Below, piece by piece: positions 25,475-33,536 of a stretch of 64,000 bases of DNA. Position 1 is the stretch's first letter, and the number at the start of each line of letters is the position of its first letter. The notes under the pieces are model-generated. The model was not told where the DNA came from, did not search any database, and worked only from the letters and a program-made list of their open reading frames with translations. Position numbers and translations under genes: made by a program. Source of the stretch: Streptosporangium carneum (lineage in GTDB: Bacteria > Actinomycetota > Actinomycetes > Streptosporangiales > Streptosporangiaceae); assembly GCF_027922005.1 (NCBI RefSeq), contig NZ_BSEV01000025.1:52355-116354 (forward strand). The letters run 5' to 3'.

Positions 25475-26797
25475 GTGATCAGAACTCGCCGGGGTGCCAT
25501 GGTCGCCCTGCTCTCGCTCGCCCTGCCACTGCCGATCGCGGCCGCCGCCACTCCCGCGTCCGCGGGCACGGCCGTCACCGCTTCCGCCTTCACGACCGCG
25601 GGCGGGGCCGTCACCTTCTCGTCCGGGGCCGCGACAGCCCCTTTCACGACCGCGGCATCCGCGACAGCCCCCTTCACGACCTCGGCGTCCGCGGCCACGA
25701 CGACCGCGTCCGTGCTCGCCTCCGAAGTCAGGCTTGAGCTGCCTCGCCCGACCGGGCCGTACGCGATCGGCCGGGACACGCTGCACCTCGTCGACCGTGG
25801 ACGGCGGGACCCGTGGGTTCCCGATGCTGCGACGCGGGAGTTGATGGTGTCGATGTACTACCCGGCCAGGGCCGGGACCGGCGGGCCCGCGTCCTACGTG
25901 AGCGTGGAGGAGGCCCGGCTGCTGCTCGAAGGCCAGAAGCGGAACGCTCCGGGTGCGGCGGAGCTGCTGAGCGGAACCCGCCTCAACGCCCGCGCCGACG
26001 CGCGCCCCGTCCACGGCAGGCATCCGCTGGTGGTGCTCTCGCCCGGCTTCTCCCTGTCGCGCGCCACCCTCACGATCCTCGCCGAGGACCTCGCCAGCAG
26101 GGGGTACGTCGTCGCGGCGGTCGACCACGCCTACGAGTCCTTCGGCACGCTCTTCCCCGGCGGGCGGATGCTCACCTGCGTCGCCTGCGAGCGGGCGGAG
26201 GAGGCGGGCGACGACGAGGACGACGCCGTCATGGCCGCCGTCGCGGAGGGCAGGGCCAAGGACGTCTCGTTCGTCATCGACCGGCTCACCGGACGCCGTC
26301 CCGCGTGGAGGCACGCCCGGACGATCGACCGGAGGCGGATCGGCATGGCCGGACACTCCATCGGCGGCGACAGCGCCGCCCGGACCATGGCGGCCGACCG
26401 TCGAGTGCGGGCGGGCGTGAACATGGACGGCACGTTCTTCGCCCCGGTCCCCGCGTCGGGCCTCGGCGGCAGGCCCTTCATGATGCTCGGCACCGAGACC
26501 CTCCACAGGCCGGGCGGCGAGGACACCACCTGGGACCGGGACTGGGCCCGCCTGGACGGCTGGAAGCGCTGGCTGACCGTGACCGGCTCGGGGCACTTCA
26601 CCTTCATCGACCTGCCCGTGCTCGCCGCGCAACTCGGCATGGACGACCCCTCGGCCCCGCTGCCGGGACGCCGCTCAGGGGAGATCACACGCGACTACGT
26701 GGGCGCCTTCTTCGACCTGCACCTGCGGGGCGTCGCGCAGCCGCTCCTCGACGGACCGTCCCCGGCTAACCCGGAGGTCAGGTTCCAGCAGCCCTGA
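25475..26797 (+). CDS. Secreted alpha/beta hydrolase (lipase/PAF acetylhydrolase-like)
   Basis: The 440-residue product starts with a signal peptide (MVALLSLALPLPIAAAATPASA from the in-frame ATG at 25499; GTG at 25475 is the longest start). A Ser/Thr/Ala-rich repeated stretch with APFTTAASATAPFTTS follows, then an esterase domain from about residue 90. The nucleophile is in AGHSIGGDSA, the acid is likely in NMDGTFF, and the histidine is in GSGHFTF. Cysteines TCVACERA form a possible disulfide. The overall layout resembles PAF-acetylhydrolase/cutinase-like lipases of actinobacteria. It should hydrolyse lipid or ester substrates outside the cell. Confidence 0.85.
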   Translation: MIRTRRGAMVALLSLALPLPIAAAATPASAGTAVTASAFTTAGGAVTFSSGAATAPFTTAASATAPFTTSASAATTTASVLASEVRLELPRPTGPYAIGRDTLHLVDRGRRDPWVPDAATRELMVSMYYPARAGTGGPASYVSVEEARLLLEGQKRNAPGAAELLSGTRLNARADARPVHGRHPLVVLSPGFSLSRATLTILAEDLASRGYVVAAVDHAYESFGTLFPGGRMLTCVACERAEEAGDDEDDAVMAAVAEGRAKDVSFVIDRLTGRRPAWRHARTIDRRRIGMAGHSIGGDSAARTMAADRRVRAGVNMDGTFFAPVPASGLGGRPFMMLGTETLHRPGGEDTTWDRDWARLDGWKRWLTVTGSGHFTFIDLPVLAAQLGMDDPSAPLPGRRSGEITRDYVGAFFDLHLRGVAQPLLDGPSPANPEVRFQQP

Positions 26798-26920
26798 CGC
26801 CTTCGGTGCCGGTACTTGAGGCTGCGCCCGCCGGGCCGTTTCCACCCGCCCGTGAGGCACGCCCTTCGGTGGTGCGTCTGATGCCCGCCCGACTCCCACC
26901 CACCGAGTCCCAAGAGAAGA

Positions 26921-27253
26921 TCGCTGACCTGGTCCATAGGGCGAGGCCGCCGATTGGGCCCGTAGGGAGGAGGAGGCCGCTGGCCTGGTCCATGGGGAGA
27001 GACCACTGGCCGGGGTCGGAAGCGCGGGGCGTCGGCCGGGTCAGGAGGGCTCTTCAGGGCGAGGCCGCCGATTGGGCCCGTAGGAAGGAGCGGTTGGGCC
27101 TGTAGGAAAGAGGAGATCGCTGACCTGCTCCATAGGGAAAGGCCACTGGTGTCCGTAGGGAAGAGAAGGTCGCTGGCCTGGTCCACAGGAAGGTCGCCGG
27201 CCGGGGCTGGAAGCCGGGGGCGTCGTTGGGTCAGGAGGGTTCTTCAGGGCGAG
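26921..27253. repeat. Two ~140-base imperfect direct repeats
   Basis: Copy 1 spans about 26921-27063 and copy 2 about 27117-27253. They share TCGCTGACCTG, the GGTCCA/ATAGGG stretches and the ending TCAGGAGGGYTCTTCAGGGC. Copy 2 runs into the last codons of the TetR gene, so that end may have been seeded from coding sequence. The 54 bases between copies hold more partial units. No gene is seen in 26798-27243. Confidence 0.7.
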
Positions 27254-27873
27254 TCCTGTGGGGCGGGAGCCGTTGCGGGGGTCGGGGGCGTCCCGGTGGT
27301 CAGAGCGTGGAAGAAGGGGCGGACGAGGTCGACGACCTGGTCGGGGGCGGCGTCCCGCAGGCCGGGCAGTTCGATCTGGTGGCGGCCGACGACCACGCCG
27401 AGGATGACGGCCTCGATCAGGGCGGCGCGCAGCTGGGCGTCCTGGGCGTCTATCGCGTCGCCGATCCGCGCCGACTGGTCGGCCGCCGCCGTCCTGAGGT
27501 GCTCGGCCGCCTCGGGGTGCGTCATCATCGAGCGCAGCACGGCGAGTGAGGCGGTCGGCTCACGCTCAAGGCGCGCGTGCAGCGAGCCGAGCAGCGATTC
27601 GGCGACGTGCGCGGGGGAACCGCCGGCCGTGGCGTCGGGCAGCAGGTAGGCGGCCCGGTTGAACAGCTCCCGCTTGGACCCGAAGTAGTGCGTCACGAGG
27701 CGGGGATCGACCTCGGCCCGTGTCGCGACGGCGCGGATGGTGGTGCGCTCATAGCCCGACTCGGCGAACATCGCGCGCGCCACGGTCAGGATGCGCTCCT
27801 GGGTCCGGAGCCGCTGTTCGGTCCGTGACGTACGCCGTTCGGCCGGTGACGTGGGGGGACCCGGTTCGCTCAC
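27244..27873 (-). CDS. TetR family transcriptional regulator
   Basis: This 209-residue repressor has a TetR N-terminal HTH at about 24-68. It contains RILTVARAMFAESGYERTTI and the recognition region ATRAEVDPRLVTHYFGSKREL. A helical ligand domain follows. The tail is proline-rich and overlaps a direct repeat. It is divergent from a SnoaL-like gene, with 102 bases between them that contain a perfect inverted repeat. It probably represses both genes until a small molecule binds. The ligand is unknown. Confidence 0.92.
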   Translation of the reverse strand: MSEPGPPTSPAERRTSRTEQRLRTQERILTVARAMFAESGYERTTIRAVATRAEVDPRLVTHYFGSKRELFNRAAYLLPDATAGGSPAHVAESLLGSLHARLEREPTASLAVLRSMMTHPEAAEHLRTAAADQSARIGDAIDAQDAQLRAALIEAVILGVVVGRHQIELPGLRDAAPDQVVDLVRPFFHALTTGTPPTPATAPAPQDSP

Positions 27874-27908
27874 GGCGTCGATTCTACGAACGTTGACTCG
27901 GACGCCCG

Positions 27909-27956
27909 TGCGACCCTACATTCATTCCACGCTTGTGGAATGAATGTAGGGTCGCA
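27909..27956. promoter_or_regulatory. Perfect inverted repeat with 22-base arms, TetR operator candidate
   Basis: The left arm at 27909-27930 ends in CATTCATTCCAC and the right arm at 27935-27956 begins GTGGAATGAATG. All 22 positions pair, with only GCTT between the arms. It is centred in the TetR/SnoaL divergent promoter region, 20 bases from the SnoaL ATG and 36 from the TetR start. It is likely the operator. As RNA it would form a very stable hairpin in either leader. Confidence 0.85.
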
Positions 27957-27975
27957 TCGACATGGAGCGTGAGCC

Positions 27976-28437
27976 ATGACCGCATCCCCGGCGTCCTCCG
28001 TACCACCGCCGTCCTCTGCCGCGAGCCCGCTCGAGGTTCTCCGACAGGTGCAACGGGCGTCCCTGGGCGGCGACCACGCCGCCTTCGTCGATCTCCTGGC
28101 GGAGGACGCCCTCGTGGAGTGGCCCCACACCCCGCCGGGCCTTCCGAGTCGCGTTCGAGGACGGGAGAACATCAGGGCCCTGCTGGCGCGCGCGACGGGC
28201 TCACCCGTCAGGCTTCACGAGATCCGCTCGGAGACCGTGCACCGCACCCTCGACCCGGAAGTGATCATCGCCGAGTACGAGGCACACGGTGAGATCACGA
28301 CGACAGGTCGTCCCTACCGGCAACAGATCATCCTCGTGATCAGAGTCAGGGACGGTCGCATCGTCTCCCTCCGCGACTACCTGGACCCCCTCGTCCTCGC
28401 CCAGGCCACCGGCCGTTCGCAGGCTTCGCCTTCCTGA
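27976..28437 (+). CDS. SnoaL-like (NTF2-fold) protein
   Basis: The 153-residue product has an NTF2/SnoaL fold: helix PLEVLRQVQRASLGGDHAAFVDLLAEDALVEWP followed by strands ending in VRDGRIVSLRDYLDPL. Members are ketosteroid-isomerase-like enzymes or binding proteins for small hydrophobic molecules. The first 18 residues are Ser/Pro-rich and probably disordered. It is divergent from a TetR regulator and shares its operator, so its expression is probably induced by the regulator's ligand. The natural substrate may be related to that ligand. Confidence 0.85.
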   Translation: MTASPASSVPPPSSAASPLEVLRQVQRASLGGDHAAFVDLLAEDALVEWPHTPPGLPSRVRGRENIRALLARATGSPVRLHEIRSETVHRTLDPEVIIAEYEAHGEITTTGRPYRQQIILVIRVRDGRIVSLRDYLDPLVLAQATGRSQASPS

Positions 28438-28620
28438 GCCGCCAGACGGAGGCCGACACCTGGAGCCTGTGGGCGGACGTGCCGTCGCCGCGTCAGGCCC
28501 CGGTGCCGGTCGAGGTCGGTGCGCTGCCAGGCGGCGAGAGTTTCGGGATCGAGGACCGTGGCCCTCCGAGCGTGGAGCGGGGCGGCCTTCCCGGATTCGG
28601 CGCCCCGCCCCACGCGGCTC

Positions 28621-29079
28621 TCACGCCGCAGGCGGGCGGCCTTCCCGGGGTGGCGGTTGATGTTCGATCTCGACCAGCCGGATCAGGTGCATGAGGTCCT
28701 GGGCGTTCCTGGCCTCGACGGGTTCGGGGTCGGCGACGATCCAGCAGGGGAAGGCCCAGTAACGCTGGGCCCAGCAGCGCCAGACGACGACCCATCCGGG
28801 ATTTCGGGTCTCCAGATCGAGGGCCTCACGGGCGGAGCCGGGGGCGGGAGTCGGCGGTGCCGCGCGACCGGGTGGGGGGAGTGGCAGCGCCGTACGGCGG
28901 GCGGCGGAAGGCGGCGGTTCCGTACGGCCGGGAGCCTCGGTCGGCGGTGCCGAGCGGTCGGTCTCGGGGGTCAGCCGTGCCGCCGTACGGCTGAGCTCAC
29001 GACGTAGCCGATCCGCTGGGCTGCGACGTCGGTCTCGTCGACGGAGGCGATTCTTTCCGACCAGGACCACCAGAACCAC
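28621..29079 (-). CDS. Hypothetical protein, C-terminal part likely real
   Basis: The last 65 residues look like a genuine compact domain: NPGWVVVWRCWAQRYWAFPC, then PEPVEARNAQDLMHLIRLVE. The preceding region is low-complexity Arg/Pro/Ala. The only ATG is at 29079, inside the neighbouring gene in another frame, giving a 109-base overlap. Either the gene begins there, or the true N-terminus was lost through a frameshift, or the first gene was once fused to it. I do not recognise the family. Confidence 0.35.
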   Translation of the reverse strand: MVLVVLVGKNRLRRRDRRRSPADRLRRELSRTAARLTPETDRSAPPTEAPGRTEPPPSAARRTALPLPPPGRAAPPTPAPGSAREALDLETRNPGWVVVWRCWAQRYWAFPCWIVADPEPVEARNAQDLMHLIRLVEIEHQPPPREGRPPAA

Positions 29080-29282
29080 CAGGTTCCTTCCTGCGGTGCG
29101 GCGTAGACGATCTCGGACAGGGCGGGGGCGTCGGGACTGAGGACGACGAGTTGGAGGGAGCCGCGCCGGGACGTGCGGATGCGGGTGTGCAGGCCGTGTC
29201 GCATGAGGCGTTCGGTCAGGCGGGCCAGGTGCGCGGTCGCGGTGATCGTGACCTCGGGGTCGGGGACGTCGGGAACGGCCAC
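28971..29282 (-). CDS. Hypothetical protein, 103 residues
   Basis: The sequence has an alpha/beta character: PEVTITATAHLARLTERLMR, then LQLVVLSPDAPALSEIVYAA, then the aromatic segment GTWWFWWSWSERIA. It lacks a signal peptide. The tail DVAAQRIGYVVSSAV is consistent with a folded small domain. It sits ahead of the Trp-rich frame at 28621 and may form a two-gene unit with it. Function cannot be assigned. Confidence 0.6.
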   Translation of the reverse strand: MAVPDVPDPEVTITATAHLARLTERLMRHGLHTRIRTSRRGSLQLVVLSPDAPALSEIVYAAPQEGTWWFWWSWSERIASVDETDVAAQRIGYVVSSAVRRHG

Positions 29283-29847
29283 GGGGCCTCCGGTGGTGAG
29301 GTGCGGGATCGGGCTTCTCCGTGTTCTCGGTCGAGGTGGCCCCCGACGGGTGTGGGAAGGGCGTCGGGGGCCGGTGTCCGGCCGTGACGGAGCCGCTCGG
29401 GCCGGACGTCTGTGGAGCGGCTCCGCCTCTCGTGATCAGGGAAGGCGTGGGAGCCGCCCCGGTGTGTCAACACGGCAGGCCGGCCGTGTTCCGAAAGGGG
29501 ACCCGGTCAGATGAGAGTGGCTCCGCCCCCACCCCTCCAAGAAGAAGCGGAGCCACCCGTCCCCGGAAACTGACGGCGTCTGCGCACACCACGCTTCCGG
29601 GGGCCGCGCATCCGGCCGCCGCCTTCACGGCTTACGGCGGTCGGATGAGATCGGTGCGTCTGTTTGACCGGGCCGGTTGCACGACCCCAGGAAACATCGG
29701 GAAACGAACAACTCCGACCCCTGCATGCGAGGAGTCGACTACTTTCCGCGACGAAAGTTGATTCCCCACTTGAAGGGGATGTCACGATGTGTGATCGAGA
29801 CATAGCGTTGGGGGACTGCGTGTTCGTTCGGAGAGGGGCAGCCTGCA
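29283..29847. other. 565-base region without a convincing gene
   Basis: Several frames are open here, as expected at high GC, but none has a ribosome site plus recognisable protein features. Near the end are the hairpins TTTCCGCGACGAAA and CCCCACTTGAAGGGG (about 29741-29780), in a locally AT-richer stretch. That is compatible with the promoter region of the following regulator gene. Confidence 0.45.
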
Positions 29848-31344
29848 GTGGACGCCATCGGCATGCGACGTCAGATCAGCGAGCTACGCGGTGCCCTTCA
29901 GCGGCAGGGTGCGACGAGACGACAGATCGCGGCGATCATCGCCCAGCGGTTCCAGGTGAATCCCCGGGTGGCGTTTCGCCACGCGGCGGGATTGACACAG
30001 GCGGAGGTGGCCGAGCTCTACAACCGCCACTGGCCGAGTGAGCCGCCCAAGACCTTCAAGAACGTCTCCTACTGGGAATGCTGGCGGGGACCCGAGTCCT
30101 TCGGCACCTCCTCTTCCTCCCGCGCGCCGTCGTATCAGGATCTGACGAGGCTGGCCGACCTGTACGGATGCTTGATCGACGACCTGCTTCGCGAACCAGG
30201 CCCGTCACAGTCGACCGTTCCCTCGACCCTGCCGCTCTCCGACGTCCTGTCAATGTCGAAAGGCGACGGTTACCCTGAAGAGGCCGAGGACGATGACGAG
30301 GTCATCGCCGTAAGCATCCCCACCGGCGAAGGGGCCATCACCGTGACGCTTTCCCGCCGCCAGTTCACCCATCTGCTGGCCGCTGCCGGCCTGACGGCGA
30401 TGCTGCCCGAAACGGCCCTCGCCTCCGATTCGCTTGCCGAAGCGACGGCCCGCTCGACCGCCGGGCTGAGCGGTGCCGACTACCGGCAACTCCTGGCCGC
30501 TCATCAGACAGGGCATCGTCTTCTCGACCCGCGTTCCCACATCGCCTCCCTGCGTCGCACGCTGCACGACATCAACCGCGTCCGGGAAGACGCGGGAACC
30601 GCCACCCGTCGTGATCTACGGCAGGTGCAGGGCGAATACGCCGAGCATCTGAGCTGGCTGTACCGCGAGTGCGGCGACGTCGCCTCGTGCAAAAGATGGG
30701 CCGACCAGGCGACCGCGTGGGCGCTTGAGGGCGGCGACACCTCCATGGCCGCCTACATGATGGTCAGAAAGGCCAGCCTCGCACTGGACGCCGGTGACTC
30801 CACCACGGCCGTCGAGCTGGCGACCGCCGTGCGCGGGGCCTCCTGGACCGTCCCGCCGGTCCTGTACGGCGTCGCCAGGACGTACGAAGCTCGTGGGTAC
30901 GCGCTCGACGGCACGGTCGCCACCGCCCAGCTCGACGAGGCGTCGGAGCTGATCGCCGAAGGGCGTTCCGAAGGCGATCCGGCCTATCTGCGGTTCTTCA
31001 CCGTCGACTTCGCCGACGTCCAGCGGGCGACCTGCTACGTGGACGCCGGGCTTCCCGGGCGAGCGGTGACCATCCTGCAGAGCAAGGTCACCTCCCTGCC
31101 GGTCTCCCATCACCGTGACCGAGCCGTCCATCTCGCGCGGCTCGGAGCCGCCCACGCCGCTGACCGGGTGCCTGACGCCGCCGCCTTCGCCGCGCTCGGA
31201 TCGCTTGTCGAAGCGCGGCGAGCGTCCTCTGAGCACGTCCTGACGGAGCTCGCCCAGCTGGACACCGTTCTGACGACTCGCTGGCCGAACCAACCGCAGG
31301 TCCGGCAGTTTCACGAGGCCCTCAGCGAGGCCCGGGCCACCTGA
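29848..31344 (+). CDS. XRE-like regulator with helical repeat domain
   Basis: This 498-residue protein starts with a divergent helix-turn-helix region (RQIAAIIAQRFQVNPRVAFR, then AGLTQAEVAELYNRHW) of the type found in actinobacterial XRE regulators. A linker and the segment LSRRQFTHLLAAAGLTAMLP follow. About 300 residues of TPR-like helices form the C-terminal part, with Trp/Tyr/Ala-rich units such as LSWLYRECGDVASCKRWADQATAWA. Such proteins often partner with small DUF397-type proteins, and a DUF397 gene lies 570 bases downstream. The GTG at 29848 follows GGAGAGGGG. Confidence 0.82.
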   Translation: MDAIGMRRQISELRGALQRQGATRRQIAAIIAQRFQVNPRVAFRHAAGLTQAEVAELYNRHWPSEPPKTFKNVSYWECWRGPESFGTSSSSRAPSYQDLTRLADLYGCLIDDLLREPGPSQSTVPSTLPLSDVLSMSKGDGYPEEAEDDDEVIAVSIPTGEGAITVTLSRRQFTHLLAAAGLTAMLPETALASDSLAEATARSTAGLSGADYRQLLAAHQTGHRLLDPRSHIASLRRTLHDINRVREDAGTATRRDLRQVQGEYAEHLSWLYRECGDVASCKRWADQATAWALEGGDTSMAAYMMVRKASLALDAGDSTTAVELATAVRGASWTVPPVLYGVARTYEARGYALDGTVATAQLDEASELIAEGRSEGDPAYLRFFTVDFADVQRATCYVDAGLPGRAVTILQSKVTSLPVSHHRDRAVHLARLGAAHAADRVPDAAAFAALGSLVEARRASSEHVLTELAQLDTVLTTRWPNQPQVRQFHEALSEARAT

Positions 31345-31530
31345 GACGCACGGTGCCCTGAGCGCTGTCCGAAGTACGCCTGGCCAGATCTGCCTAGGTT
31401 CGCTTGGTAACGCACATTCATCTGGCGAGAAACGGCTCATTGAGCGGGAGCCGACTGGAGGCGTTTCAAGCGGTTACGTCGATGCCCGGCTTGGATTGGC
31501 CGCCGGGACGTGACTCAGTGGGGGCGCAGC

Positions 31531-31726
31531 GGGGAGCGCGAGGGGCGTCAGCCCCTCGTTGCCGGGGGGCGAAGGGGGCGGCACGCCCCCTGGGCGGCGC
31601 TGTCCGAGCGGGAGTCGCGCGAAGCGCGTCGAGCGGCGAGGGCCGATGGCACATGCCGTGACGAGGATCGATTTCGTGGTCGCGGCCTGACCTGCCTGCC
31701 GACCGATAGGTTCTCTTCCATGCCGG
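31531..31726. repeat. ~196-base repeat, copy 1
   Basis: It begins GGGGAGCGCGAGGGGCGTCA and ends TAGGTTCTCTTCCATGCCGG. It is rich in hairpins: GAGGGGC/GCCCCTC, GGGGGCG/CGCCCCC and CGCG/CGCG. It matches copy 2 at all but a handful of positions. Its right edge joins directly to the middle of a DUF5753-type regulator remnant, so the start of that gene is replaced by repeat DNA. Confidence 0.9.
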
Positions 31727-31903
31727 TCGGAACAGGATCCCTCCGTCGTCTATCTGGAGACCGCGACCGACTCCCTCCATTTGGAGAAGTCAGCGGAAAT
31801 CCAGACATATAGCCTTAGATTCAACCGGGTTGTGGCGACGGCGTTGTCACCCCAGGAGTCCATTGAACACCTGAAGGACCTTGCGGATCACCTGCGAAAG
31901 TAG
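31727..31903 (+). pseudogene. C-terminal remnant of an XRE/DUF5753 regulator
   Basis: From the repeat border the DNA reads about 58 codons to a TAG stop at 31901-31903, including DPSVVYLETATDSLHLEKSA and RFNRVVATALSPQESIEHLK. This is the typical end of a DUF5753 regulator (XRE family, Scr1-type). The helix-turn-helix and most of the DUF5753 domain are absent. It lies eight bases before a DUF397 gene, the normal partner arrangement. Copy 1 of the 196-base repeat occupies the place of its missing front part. Confidence 0.78.
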
Positions 31904-31910
31904 AGGCGAA

Positions 31911-32114
31911 ATGGAACCCCTCCAGACCGAACTCGCCTGGCGCACCAGCACGTTCAGTGGTGAACACGACAACTGTGTGGAGGTCGCCTGCTTGCCTGAC
32001 GGTGGCTGGGCTGTGCGTGACAGCAAGGATCGGCGCGGGGCGGTCCTGGAGTTCACGGCGGTGGAGTGGAACGCCTTCGTCGATGTCGTGAAGTCGGGCG
32101 AGTTCGACGGTTAG
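31911..32114 (+). CDS. DUF397 domain protein
   Basis: This 67-residue protein is a complete DUF397 domain: WRTSTFSGEHDNCVEVACLP, then AVRDSKDRRGAVLEFTAVEW and FVDVVKSGEFDG. DUF397 proteins are actinobacterial partners of XRE/DUF5753 regulators and act with them in developmental or toxin-antitoxin-like control. The ATG at 31911 follows GAGG. Its cognate regulator, immediately upstream, is only a fragment, so this gene may be an orphan. Its stop codon is also the first bases of repeat copy 2. Confidence 0.9.
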   Translation: MEPLQTELAWRTSTFSGEHDNCVEVACLPDGGWAVRDSKDRRGAVLEFTAVEWNAFVDVVKSGEFDG

Positions 32115-32309
32115 GGGAGCGCGAGGGGCGTCAGCGCCTCGTTGCCGGGGGGCGAAGGGGGCGGCACGCCCCCTGGGCGGCGCTGTCCGAGCGGGAGTCG
32201 CGCGAAGCGCGTCGAGCGGCGAGGGCCGATGGCACATGCCGTGACGAGGACCGATTTCGTGGCCGCGGCCTGACCTGCCTGCCGACCGATAGGTTCTCTT
32301 CCATGCCGG
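32114..32309. repeat. ~196-base repeat, copy 2
   Basis: This copy begins at the last base of the DUF397 stop and ends six bases into the next gene, so it makes up the entire intergenic region including the start codon ATGCCGG. It shares the hairpins and both borders with copy 1. Confidence 0.9.
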
Positions 32310-33127
32310 ATCGCGAGGTCTCCCCGCTACGCGTGTCGCACCTCCTCATCAGCAGCGAGCTGAGTCGGCGCATCCGCGAGTGGGGAAAGGCCCAAGGGCT
32401 GGGGGTCAGTGAGCGTGGCCGTATCGCCTCCCAGGTCATCGATGCCTTTTTCGTGGCCCACCCCGACGCGCTCGCGGCCGCGGACCGGATCGAGCTGGTC
32501 CGCGCCGTCGTCCGGGAACCGGGTGACGGGCGCGCGACCCCCGACGACTACGCCTGGCAGGACGACTTCGGGACGCTGGGCCCCAGCTACACCCTCACCT
32601 TCGTCCAGGCCTTGGACGAAGGCGAGGTCCTGCACCGGTTCGGGGTCGCGCCGCAGGACGTCGAGCCGCTCACCGACGGGGATGTGTACGAGCGTCTCGA
32701 GGTGACCGGCGGCCAGAGTGACCTCGTCATGGTGGTCGGCCTCGGAGAGTGGACCGTCGCGGTGGAGAAGTCAGGCTGGCAGGGTGTGCACCCCGAGACG
32801 CTCCGAGAGCTGTCACGGGACGGCGGGCAGGCCATGGCGGTCAGCCGCCAAGACTACGCCCGCCACCGCTTCGCCTACGCCGCCGACGGACAGGTCCTCA
32901 CCTCCTTCAACCCGGAATTCCCCGGTAACCGCGAGGGCGTCGACCCCGGCCACCTCGACGGGCATCTGCGTGCGCTCGGCATCGACCCCGCGGCCGACGA
33001 CCAGATCGACAACCACCTTCCTGCCGCCCTGGCTCTCGCGTCGAGGATCAGCGGTGTCATGCTCACTCCCGCCCACCTTGAAGGGCCGCTCCTCGGTGGG
33101 CGCATCACCACCCCGCTCGCGATCTGA
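32303..33127 (+). CDS. Lsr2-type DNA-binding domain fused to a DUF6461 domain
   Basis: The 274-residue product starts with a region at about 18-55 resembling the C-terminal DNA-binding domain of Lsr2: RRIREWGKAQGLGVSERGRI, then ASQVIDAFFVAHP. Residues about 80-270 match the DUF6461 family, with GPSYTLTFVQALDEGEVLHR, EWTVAVEKSGWQGVHPE and SFNPEFPGNREG. DUF6461 function is unknown. The fusion could bring it to AT-rich xenogeneic DNA through minor-groove binding. The ATG at 32303 is the last part of the repeat, so the repeat supplies its 5' leader. No Lsr2 dimerisation domain is present. Confidence 0.75.
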   Translation: MPDREVSPLRVSHLLISSELSRRIREWGKAQGLGVSERGRIASQVIDAFFVAHPDALAAADRIELVRAVVREPGDGRATPDDYAWQDDFGTLGPSYTLTFVQALDEGEVLHRFGVAPQDVEPLTDGDVYERLEVTGGQSDLVMVVGLGEWTVAVEKSGWQGVHPETLRELSRDGGQAMAVSRQDYARHRFAYAADGQVLTSFNPEFPGNREGVDPGHLDGHLRALGIDPAADDQIDNHLPAALALASRISGVMLTPAHLEGPLLGGRITTPLAI

Positions 33128-33148
33128 GCATCCGCCGGCTGCCTTCTT

Positions 33149-33224
33149 CCGTCCTGGTGTCCCCGGTATCCAGTCGTCTCCTGTGACCGTCCTGGCGTCC
33201 CAGGTATCCGGTCGTTTTCCGTGA
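33149..33224. repeat. 38-base tandem duplication
   Basis: CCGTCCTGGYGTCCC followed by GGTATCC and GTCGTYTYC occurs twice at 38-base spacing, between the Lsr2-DUF6461 stop and repeat copy 3. Nothing else is seen in this gap. Confidence 0.75.
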
Positions 33225-33250
33225 CCGGTTGAGCACGTCTTGTCCGATAA

Positions 33251-33412
33251 GGGGAGCGTGAGGGGCGTCAGCCTCTCGTTGCCGGGGGGCGAAGGGGGCG
33301 GCACGCCCCCTGGGCGGCGCTGTCCGAGCGGAGTCGCGCGGAGCGCGTTGAGCGGTGAGGGCCGATGGCACGGCCGGACGAGAACCGATTTCGTGGCCGT
33401 GGCCTGACCTGC
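33251..33412. repeat. ~196-base repeat, copy 3, diverged and truncated
   Basis: It starts GGGGAGCGTGAGGGGCGTCA and matches copies 1 and 2 to about GGCCTGACCTGC, then diverges, losing the right border with TAGGTTCTCTTCCATG. It has several compensating changes in its stems (CAGCCTCTCG). The 125 bases between it and the carotenoid oxygenase gene hold no gene I can support. Confidence 0.85.
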
Positions 33413-33536
33413 GCCGAAGTGGGGCGGCTGACGCGGCAGGCAAGAACAAGACTGTTTCTTCGATGGTCTGCCAGGCACTCTGGGCGGCGTCACCGGCCTC
33501 ATCACGGGAGGCCGGACATCGTCATGGGAGAGCAGG

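Noticed and set aside
31531..33412. Insertion sequence with transposase
   Set aside because: The repeats are only ~196 bases with no transposase frame. Their frames on both strands are repeated low-complexity Arg/Ala/Gly sequence.
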